Shown one piece after another: positions 57,164-64,000 of a stretch of DNA of 64,000 bases. Location: assembly GCA_949592205.1 (NCBI GenBank), contig CATIUR010000001.1, positions 64,746,559 through 64,810,558 of the forward strand, read 5' to 3'. A model generated the notes under the pieces. That model was given only the letters and a program-made list of their open reading frames with translations, had not been told where the DNA came from and did not search any database. The stretch comes from Helichrysum umbraculigerum. Lineage: Eukaryota > Streptophyta > Magnoliopsida > Asterales > Asteraceae. The position numbers and the translations under genes were made by a program. The stretch's first letter is position 1. Every line of letters begins with the position of its first letter.

Positions 57164-57609
57164 GTTGCATATATAATGTACTGTAAACAATTTTAATTAA
57201 CAAAGGAAATTAATCAAGGGAGCATGGAGTGGGTTACAAATACCATGATTTCATCCCACAGTTTATCTCTTTCTTCTTTATCGACCTTCTTCGAGGATAG
57301 AATCTTCAAACCAATATGCTCACGAACAATGTCTCCCAAAAAACTCGCAAACAAAGCTCTATTGTCCCCTATTAGCTGATCCATTTGATCGAAGGTTACC
57401 TTGAGCTTTTGTGCACCGGGTCTGCCATACTTGTTGCGAAACGCAAATAATCTTGTTATGCCCCTCGGCGGAACTATTTTGGGATTTGCATTATTGTCGT
57501 TTTCATCGGCTTCATCATCTTGTACATCATCGTAACCCTCCGATTCATATCCTAAATCGCGGTCGTCATCATTATAATTATTTAGATGATGATCGGCTTC
57601 GTTATCCAT
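54378..57609 (-). CDS. tnpA-type CACTA protein (Transposase_24 / Tnp1-like), nine exons, apparently intact
   Basis: Proposed exons, 5' to 3': 57609-57244, 57060-56848, 56743-56651, 56466-56344, 56243-55881, 55793-55635, 55372-55247, 54906-54655, 54536-54378; 617 residues. All introns are GT-AG and all fall between codons. Domains: acidic N-terminus (1-45); Transposase_24-like region (about 46-300) with PRGITRLFAFRNKYGRPGAQ, YPHTMGRGGYVHVKKKL and YARGVGSGVTINKYF; a coiled coil (about 325-375, MKLLQAELAAERRARE); and a Tnp1/En/Spm-like domain in exon 8 (about 482-565, TLGTVYVSSG, VGTSLVDAAFLPDV, VGGFYAWPKEQV). In En/Spm the counterpart binds the subterminal motifs and helps excision. Transcribed away from tnpD, towards the left end. 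(TA)n tracts lie in introns 1 and 7. Confidence 0.85.
55140..55176. repeat. (AT)n microsatellite in intron 7 of the tnpA-type gene
   Basis: About 36 bp of AT dinucleotide. Confidence 0.95.
55405..55600. repeat. Rearranged copy of a piece of the copia fragment at 61.8 kb, in intron 6 of the tnpA-type gene
   Basis: Segments such as CTAGCTGTACTTTGAATACA, AGTGACTCTTGAACTAGCAG and ACATGACTTGGCCCTTTTAA occur here and at 61,796-61,915, in the same orientation. Here the middle segment is present three times and others are shortened. The donor is coding sequence in the copia-derived ORF; here it is intronic. Confidence 0.85.
57086..57160. repeat. (TA)n microsatellite in intron 1 of the tnpA-type gene
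   Basis: About 75 bp of TA dinucleotide. Confidence 0.95.
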
Positions 57610-58215
57610 GATATATATATACTTTAATTGAGATTAATTGAGAGTTGTAAATTGTTTGATATTTTGGTTGGAGATTAACTGAGAGTTGTAAATGTATTAA
57701 GATGTTTTGGAATGTAATTTAAAGGTCACTTGAAATTCAAATTTTTCTGCTTGGCTCTAATTGGTCAGTTTAAATTTTTTGGGGAAAAATTTGGCTCCAA
57801 AATGAAGGAAATAATATTTAGAGTTAAAATTATGAATAAGGTTAATTATGAATTTATGATTGTAAGGGGGAAAACAGCAAATCAAACAATATTGAGCTCA
57901 AAAAATCCTTCGTATTGTATTGGTAATGGATTATAAAGGGTATTTATGTCATTCAACCTTTAAGGGTTAGTATTAGCAGACATTACCAAATGTGGTAAAA
58001 AAAGATAAACTATTTTTGCTCTTGATATACACAATTTCACAATAACATATTTATATACAATATTATAAAAATGTTATAAAAACGTATTTATATAAACAAA
58101 TATGGTAAGAAGATAAATTATATTTTTACTCGGTACACAATTTAACAATAACATATTTTTATTTATACACACACAAACAAAAGTATGAAAATCTTATACT
58201 TATAATAATTAAGTT
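57610..58215. other. AT-rich upstream region of the tnpA-type gene
   Basis: About 600 bp with two copies of GAGATTAA(T/C)TGAGAGTTGTAA (about 57,631 and 57,669). It is otherwise AT-rich with no gene. It probably holds the tnpA-type promoter, but no clear TATA box can be singled out in this composition. Confidence 0.5.
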
Positions 58216-58219
58216 GAAT

Positions 58220-59332
58220 TATGCTGTATATCGTACACTTGACTATTAACCTTATGGCAATGTCACATGCATACATATGCCGAAATGACGAATTACATAA
58301 CACCCTAAGTTCAATAGTGGCGTGTGTGATACCGCAACTACTGCCGTATATCGTACACTTGACTATTAACCTTAGGGCAATGTCACATGCATACATATGC
58401 CGAAATGACGAATTACATAACACCCTAATTAAGTTCAATAGTGGCGTGTGTGATACCGCAACTACTGCCGTATATCGTACATTTGACTATTAACCTTAGG
58501 GCAATGTCACATGCATACATATGCCGAAATGACGAATTACACAACACCCTAAGTTCAACAGTGGCGTGTGTGATACCGCAACTACTGCCGTATATCGTAC
58601 ACTTGACTATTAACTTTAGGGCAATGACACATGCATACATATGCCGAAATGACGAATTACATAACACCCTAAATTCAATAGTGGTGTGTGTGATAACGCA
58701 ACTACTGCCGTATATCGTACACTTGACTATTAACCTTAGGGCAATGTCACTTGCATACATATGCCGAAATGACGAATTACATAACACCCTAAGTTCAATA
58801 GTGGCGTGTGTGATACCGCAACTACTGTCGTATATCGTACATTTGACTATTAACCTTAGGGCAATGTCACATGCATACATATGACGAAATGACGAATTAC
58901 ATAACACCCTAAGTTCAATAGTGGCGTGTGTGATACCGCAACTACTGCCGTATATCGTACGTTTGACTATTAACCTTAGGGCAATGTCACATGCATACAT
59001 ATGCCGAAATGACGAATTACATAACAACCTAAGTTCAATAGTGCCGTGTGTGATACCGCAACTACTGTCGTATATCGTACATTTGACTATTAACCTTAGG
59101 GCAATGTCACATGCATACATATGCCGAAATGACGAATTACATAACACCCTAAGTTCAATAGTGGCGTGTGTGATACCGTAACTACTGTCGTATATCGTAC
59201 ATTTGACTATTAACCTTAGGGCAATGTCACATGCATACATATGCCGAAATGACGAATTACATAACACCCTAATTAAGTTCAATAGTGGCGTGTGTGATAC
59301 CGCAACTACTGCCGTATATCGTATATCTAATA
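58220..59332. repeat. 120-bp minisatellite, about nine units
   Basis: The unit start GCCGTATATCGTACA(C/T)TTGAC recurs at 58,343, 58,467, 58,587, 58,707, 58,827, 58,947, 59,067, 59,187 and 59,311. The period is 120 bp; two units carry a 4-bp insertion (124 bp). Units are very similar. Because 120 is divisible by three, long ORFs made of a 40-residue repeat appear on both strands (328 codons on minus at 58,425-59,411); I do not call them genes. A diverged half unit is at 60,176-60,245. Confidence 0.92.
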
Positions 59333-59540
59333 TTTCACTATTGGCGTATGTGATTATTTGTATCAATGTTATTATTTGCATATAATATTTCACAAATGGT
59401 TTTTTGTTCATTCTGCTTTGATTAATTTATTTATTATTAGTTGAGGTTACATTTATATAATAATTTATTTACCATACACCCACCAAACATGATACATATA
59501 GCTACTTAAAAGAACCATTAATCACACCATTTAAAGAAAC

Positions 59541-60042
59541 TTAGTTCATAACAAGAACAAGTATAACTACACACAACATCACTACAACACCAATTAAAAG
59601 TGCAAACACTTGGTCAAACATCTTCAATTTTGACTTCATGGGAGTCAACTCTTCAACCATCTTCATCAACACCATCTTTGAGTCTGAATCTTCTTCCGTT
59701 TCATTCCTGATGGACTTGTTTTTGCATTCCATTCTTAATTGATACATAATCTTCCTGTAATACTCTGGAAGCTCCGAATCAAGAAAGCGATATCTTGTAC
59801 TAAAATGGGTTTTAACCTAAATCACAACAAAATAACAAAATTAAAGCATTTTTGAGTCAATATTTAACCTAATAGCATCATCAATTGCAGATACCAACAA
59901 CAATAAAAAAATAAGGTTAAAACTAACATCTGGGCATTTTACGAATCTGCGTGCCGGGTTGATCTCAGTCCATGATGTGCGAACATACATCTTGGCTCCG
60001 CAATGGCAGTAATAAAATTGTGGTTCCAAAGCGACGCCATGT
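59541..60042 (-). pseudogene. Captured GRF-type zinc-finger gene with C-terminal membrane segment
   Basis: Minus strand. Exon 1 (about 60,042-59,931) encodes the GRF zinc finger: CHCGAKMYVRTSWTEINPARRFVKCP has its Cys residues and the RTSWT and NP-RRF signatures. Exon 2 (about 59,818-59,541) encodes RYRFLDSELPEYYRK, a charged helical part and a C-terminal hydrophobic segment FALLIGVVVMLCVVILVLV. GT (GTTAGT) and AG flank the proposed intron. The nearest upstream ATG (60,042) is one register off the finger frame, so the start is broken or elsewhere. Plants have many short proteins of this layout with unknown role. Its place between tnpA, minisatellite and tnpD suggests capture by the transposon. 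About 130 residues. Confidence 0.6.
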
Positions 60043-60175
60043 TACAGGGAGAAAAATGAGCGGGAATAAAATGAGGATGGTAATGGAGGGAAATAGCAAG
60101 TGGACGATGTAAAGGAATGGGGAAGAAAGGGGATTAAAAAGGTGGGTAGGAAGGGAATTTTACAAAAATACCCTC

Positions 60176-60245
60176 ATGTGTGATACCGGTAGTGCCATAT
60201 ATCATACATTTCACTATTAAACTTAGGCTAAAGTCACATAAAGAC
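60176..60245. repeat. Diverged half unit of the 120-bp minisatellite
   Basis: TGTGTGATACCG...CATATATCATACATTTCACTATTAAACTTAGG matches the unit junction of the array at 58,220-59,332 with several changes. With the array it flanks the GRF gene. From 60,246 to 60,584 I see only AT-rich sequence. Confidence 0.7.
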
Positions 60246-60584
60246 GTAAATCAGTTAAAGACGTAGAATCTGTTCAATCAAATTCATTTGGTTTAGTACG
60301 AAGAATCTGTTAAAGATGTAAAAAATGAAACGATAAAACTTTTTATCGAAAAAGTTAATAGACAACAAGGGATTTAAACTTTCATAAAAATTTTAATTTA
60401 GTGAAGGATAAAAAATTGTACGTTAATCAACCATAACTATAGGAAATGTGTTCAAGAATTACCAAAGTTTATAAAATGTGTTTAATGATAACTAAAGTTT
60501 ATAAAAGTGTTCAAAATGATGAATCCTTATGGTTAATCGAATTCGTTTTCCGCATAGTGCCATATAATCATATATCATTAATTA

Positions 60585-60787
60585 CATTAACAGTGGCTAC
60601 GCCATGCTTTCCACTAACAGTGGCTACAATATACTTATCACAATATTCACCAAGTATATTTCTAACAGTGGCTATCATACAATTACACTAGCAGTAGCTA
60701 GTCTTCACTTCCTCTAGCAGTGGCACTCTTCAACACGAACAGTGGTAAGCACTTCCACACTTGGCCAACTCAGCTCAGATCCCAACA
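60585..60787 (-). repeat. Truncated copia LTR with CAGTGGCTA-type repeats
   Basis: The minus strand begins TGTTGGGATCTGAGC. The plus strand shows AACAGTGGCTA three times and CTAGCAGTRGC twice within 170 bp. The left end is set where these motifs stop and is approximate. Confidence 0.65.
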
Positions 60788-60902
60788 ATCTCCCCCTAAA
60801 GTTAATCAATCTGGAATTGCATTAAGTTTCTTCATTCAGCCTCAGATTCTTTAGAAGATTGGGACCCTTTCTTGCTTGATTCTACCCTCTTGTTGTACTG
60901 AT

Positions 60903-62204
60903 TCATGATTGGCTCAGAACATAATCTCTTTCTTCCAACATATAGATGTATTTACCATTACTCAGTCGTATGCAATGAACTCCTGCTCTAGCAAAATGTC
61001 TCCAATCACTAACAGCTTCACTACCCAAAAAAAGTTCACCATACTGTTCTGGTTCAAACATCATTCTTAACCATTCCCATACGTGTCTTTCAATATGAAT
61101 ATTCACAAGCTTCATATCCTTTTCCATTCCAACTCTATACATATCATACACATCCATTTTCTTTACTTTTCTCAAAATATCAACCATAGACTTATGAAAA
61201 CTCACATCTCCATTTCTTCTTTTAATTCTGAGTTCATAAGACATAGTGTTTGACTCTATGAAAATTCCTTACCATTCAACAATATCTGAGAGATCTTCAT
61301 CATTAAGATTTGTATTTTCATTCCTATCTCTCTTTTCAACCATCATCTCTTCTAAGATTTCTTCATCTCTATCCAAATCATATATCTGATCATCAGAGTC
61401 TTGAATCATTTGAAATGACCTTTTATGACCTGCAACTTTTAATCTCAACTCTTCAGCCTTTTGAGCTTCGATTTTCTTTTGTTCAAGCTCCTCATCAATC
61501 TGTTGATACCTTAATTTTAGCCTTCTCTGTATCTCTTCATCCTCTCTCCTTTTCTTTTCAATTCTTTCTCTTGCCTCAGGATTAACAATTGGATTGTTAT
61601 CCCACAATTCCTGCAATTGCTCTAATGTCATTCTCCTCAACTGCACTGTAGGATATGTATCTCCTCTTAACTTGCAAACCAATTGATTTTTCAATTCACC
61701 TCTTGTTGGTTTCTTAGCTTTCCTTTTAGCTTCTTTCTTTTCAGCATCCTTCTTTCTGTTCCTATCAATTGGTATAACAGTGGTAGGTTTACCACTAGCT
61801 GTACTTTGAATACAACTAGCAGTGGTTGGTGTTGATTTTGTAGTAGCAGTGGGAGTGACTCTTGAACTAGCAGTGGGACCACATGACTTGGCCCTTTTAA
61901 GTTCTTCAAATCTTCTAGCTTTAGCACTTGCATATGGTATTGCTTTCTTTCTTCCCATTGTCATATTAGGCTCTGTTCTAACCTTTGACTCCCCCTCAGC
62001 CTCTGCATCAGGTGCCTTTGCAGTCTCCTCAGCCATATCATCATTCCGCACCACTTTTCCATCATTGCTTGCATCATGTCTGACTTCATCATCATCATTA
62101 TTCTCCCCCTTGTTGAAAGTGGTCTTAACCAGCAAAGCTTCGAGTACAGCAAGCCTGTGTTTAAGATCCTCAATCACTTTTTGGCACTCTTCAACTAAGA
62201 TCCC
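60903..62204 (-). pseudogene. Extra 3' ORF of a copia element, truncated and with one in-frame stop
   Basis: One minus frame of about 433 codons with TAA at 61,271-61,269. No ATG start; the first codon after the upstream stop is near 62,204. N-terminal: leucine-rich helix and Asp/Glu-rich stretch; then Thr/Ala/Ser-rich repeats (PTASSRVTPTATT); a long charged helix (ARERIEKKRREDEEIQRRLK); then a conserved end with VYDMYRVGMEKDMKL, WLRMMFEP and DWRHFARAGVHCIRLSNGKY. I recall similar ends (MFEP, then W-F/Y-x-x-CGVH) behind RNase H in many Asteraceae copia polyproteins, which fits the PPT and LTR that follow here. Function unknown. The piece at 61,796-61,915 was copied to 55.4-55.6 kb. Confidence 0.6.
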
Positions 62205-62312
62205 CTAATTGCATTAATCAAGGCGCTACTATACCTAACATATTTCATACCCTAATCAATTACAGTACATAACACGCCGACACACCTAATTGGATTTTTC
62301 AAACCCTAAGTA

Positions 62313-64000
62313 ATGGACAAGTCTTGGATGGGAACAAACAGGCTGGGCAGAATTTATAGAGATGGAGTAGAAGCATTTATTGATTATGCAGTAAACAACT
62401 TGAAGAAGATGAGTAACATCGACCCACAGGGTAATAATCCACATCTTCTAATCCCATGTCCATGTACCAAATGTTTAAACCATGTAGTTCGTAAAATAGA
62501 GGAAGTGCATTTCCATTTATTCAGCAATGGCATTGATCAAAGCTACACACAATGGACTTATCATGGAGAGAAGGATGAGCCAATTGTTACAACAGAATAT
62601 GGTGACAACCATATGGATTTTGATGCAGAACTCCCAACACATGCGAGTGAAACAGTGGAAATGGTTAATGCTACAAAAGATAATTTTGATGATGAGGATC
62701 CGGATGACCATGCCAAGCTTCTAGAACTGCTATCAGATGCAGAGAAGCCACTTTACAGTGGGTGTCCTGACTTCACAAAGTTGTCAGCCATAGTTCACCT
62801 ACTCAACTTAAAGAGTAAGTATGGCTGTTCTAATCAATTCTTTACTGAACTGCTAGGATTGTTAAAAAAGATGCTACCTGATGGTAACGAATTGCCGGAA
62901 AACACTTATCAGGCAAAGAAAATTTTCAAATTGCTGGGTTCAGGATACAAAAAGATAGATGTATGTATCAACAATTGCCTTCTTTACTGGAAAGAGGACA
63001 AGGAATTGACTGTGTGTCGTACCTGTGGGACATCAAGATGGAAGGTGGATAAGAAGACAAAAAAAGTGTATGAGAAGATCCCAGCAAACGTAATGTGGTA
63101 CTTTCCAATAATACCAAGGCTGCAACGTCTCTTTAAGATAACAAGTATTTCAGAAGAATTAAGATGGCACGCGACAAGGAGGAAAACAGATGGTGTGTTA
63201 CGTCACCCGGCGGATTCACAGGCATGGCGAACCATAGATAATGAATTCCCCGAAATTGCAAATGATCCAAGGAATCTAAGGCTAGGAATATCTGCTGATG
63301 GTGTTGATGTCAACAGAGGAAATAGGCATCACAGTGTGTGGCCAGTTTTATCTGTCATCTACAACCTTCCTCCATGGTTGTGTATGAAAAGAAAGTTTAT
63401 CTTGCTATCTGTATTGATATCGGGATACCCGGGAAATGATATCGATGTTTTTTTAGAACCGTTGGTTGATGATCTGCAACTCTTATTCGAGACAGGGGTC
63501 GACACATATGATGCTTCCATAAAGCAAATATTTAGTCTACGTGCGGTGGTGTTATGGACAATAAATGATTACCCTGCACTTGGTACTTTATGTGGCTGCC
63601 CAACCAGTGGATACAAAGGTTGTGTGGTATGTGGGAAAGATACATATTGTATTAGACTTCCTGCGTCATCTAAGCAGAGCTATGTAGGTCACAGAAGATA
63701 TCTACCATATAACCATGCGTTCAGAAAGCAAAAGAAGGCGTTTAATGGAAATCAAGAATTTGGCACGGCTCCAATTCCAATGACCGGTGAACAAATATAC
63801 AACGAGGTAAAACATATTGAAAATAAGTGGGGACGCGTAAAACAAGCAAACAAAGAAGATGCCAGAGGCAGAGGTGGGAAGATCCAAAAGGAGAAGAGGA
63901 AAATATCAGGAAAAGAGGATGGTACTTCAAGCAAATCAAATGAACAGAATGGTGCGTATTGGAAGAAATTCAACATTTGGTATCGAAAGCTAAAGTATTG
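62313..64000 (+). CDS. tnpD-type CACTA transposase, 5' part, open to the window end
   Basis: ATG at 62,313; 562 codons without a stop, continuing past 64,000. The start fits the family: the transposase-associated domain begins MDKSWMGTNRLGRIYRDGV and has the CPCTKCLN segment (Cys 49, 51, 54). A family-typical segment with FFTELLGLLKKMLPDGNELP (about 170-190) and CRTCGTSRWK follows. The tnp2 transposase domain starts near residue 325 with LGISADGVDVNRG (Asp 329 is the probable first catalytic acid), then HHSVWPVL, CMKRKFILLSVLISGYPGND and LCGCPTSGYKGCVVCG. The enzyme cuts the CACTA ends. No intron is needed in this part. Transcribed rightwards, opposite to the tnpA-type gene. Confidence 0.92.
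   Translation, partial: MDKSWMGTNRLGRIYRDGVEAFIDYAVNNLKKMSNIDPQGNNPHLLIPCPCTKCLNHVVRKIEEVHFHLFSNGIDQSYTQWTYHGEKDEPIVTTEYGDNHMDFDAELPTHASETVEMVNATKDNFDDEDPDDHAKLLELLSDAEKPLYSGCPDFTKLSAIVHLLNLKSKYGCSNQFFTELLGLLKKMLPDGNELPENTYQAKKIFKLLGSGYKKIDVCINNCLLYWKEDKELTVCRTCGTSRWKVDKKTKKVYEKIPANVMWYFPIIPRLQRLFKITSISEELRWHATRRKTDGVLRHPADSQAWRTIDNEFPEIANDPRNLRLGISADGVDVNRGNRHHSVWPVLSVIYNLPPWLCMKRKFILLSVLISGYPGNDIDVFLEPLVDDLQLLFETGVDTYDASIKQIFSLRAVVLWTINDYPALGTLCGCPTSGYKGCVVCGKDTYCIRLPASSKQSYVGHRRYLPYNHAFRKQKKAFNGNQEFGTAPIPMTGEQIYNEVKHIENKWGRVKQANKEDARGRGGKIQKEKRKISGKEDGTSSKSNEQNGAYWKKFNIWYRKLKY

Larger units (their letters stand above)
60585..62204 (-). mobile_element. Internal capture: 3' end of another copia element inside CACTA F
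   Basis: On the minus strand an ORF without its start (from 62,204) is followed by the PPT AGGGGGAGAT (60,797-60,788) and an LTR start TGTTGGGATCTGAGCTGAG (60,787 down). That start is typical of a group of plant copia elements. The LTR stops after about 200 bp; the ORF begins after a stop near 62,207. Both ends are truncated and I see no target duplication, so it is a captured fragment and not a clean insertion. Confidence 0.75.
52525..64000. mobile_element. Element F: CACTA (En/Spm-type) DNA transposon, left part
   Basis: It starts CACTAGTACAAATTTTGGC in the middle of the protease gene of A. It carries a subterminal array (to about 54,115), a tnpA-type gene leftwards, and a tnpD-type transposase rightwards that is cut by the window end. 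At least 11.5 kb is visible. The 3-bp duplication would be TAG (52,522-52,524), but the other end is outside. Confidence 0.88.

Noticed and set aside
58425..59411. 328-codon minus-strand ORF of a 40-residue repeat, and similar plus-strand ORFs
   Set aside because: They follow from a 120-bp tandem repeat whose length is a multiple of three. Frames are open on both strands and there is no family resemblance.
60680..60700. CACTAGCAGTAG as a second CACTA terminus
   Set aside because: It lies within the truncated copia LTR among CTAGCAGTGG repeats and no homology boundary falls there.

Overview
The window is repeat-rich nuclear DNA of a flowering plant. The Gag, Pol and transposase types look most like those of Asteraceae (daisy family), but that is recognition from memory, not a search. 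I see no ordinary host gene. Almost every base lies in an LTR retrotransposon or in a CACTA DNA transposon. I use letters for the elements: H, G, A, B, C, D, E, F from outside to inside and left to right.

Left part (1-7,907): a minus-strand Ty1/copia element H (gag, start of pol, one 409-bp LTR) sits inside the integrase gene of a plus-strand Ty3/gypsy Tekay-like chromovirus G. Of G only the integrase/chromodomain end and the 2.4-kb 3' LTR are visible. An unassigned 850-bp stretch follows.

Centre (7,908-52,524): a five-level nest solved from target-site duplications and from reading frames that rejoin. Plus-strand Athila-like element A (LTR 7,908-10,091, gag from 10,196) is split in gag by minus-strand element B (11,013-51,338, TSD ATCCT). 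The 5' LTR of B is split by minus-strand copia element C (21,704-51,306). The 5' LTR of C is split by plus-strand Tekay element D (32,235-50,474, TSD TGTTA). The 3' LTR of D is split by minus-strand, pol-less Tekay derivative E (40,093-49,040, TSD TGTCG). A 2.85-kb tandem duplication (27,173-32,882) copied the C/D boundary. A resumes at 51,344 in the expected gag frame.

Right part (52,525 to the window end): A is cut in its protease by CACTA element F, whose end begins CACTAGTACAAA. F carries a 185-bp subterminal array, a nine-exon tnpA-type gene (minus, apparently intact), a 120-bp minisatellite, a captured GRF zinc-finger gene, a captured piece of another copia element, and a tnpD-type transposase (plus, open to the window end).

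The most unusual points are these. D integrated with a foldback 5' LTR that starts with an inverted copy of its own end. E replaces pol with a coiled-coil plus zinc-knuckle ORF and carries in its LTR a series of small hairpins with matching variable stems and a near-constant loop. B replaces RT/RNase H/integrase with a long acidic and helical ORF of unknown function. Arrays built on GTCGC/GCGAC occur in the LTRs or leaders of otherwise unrelated families. All element boundaries and exon structures here were read by eye and have not been aligned by computer.
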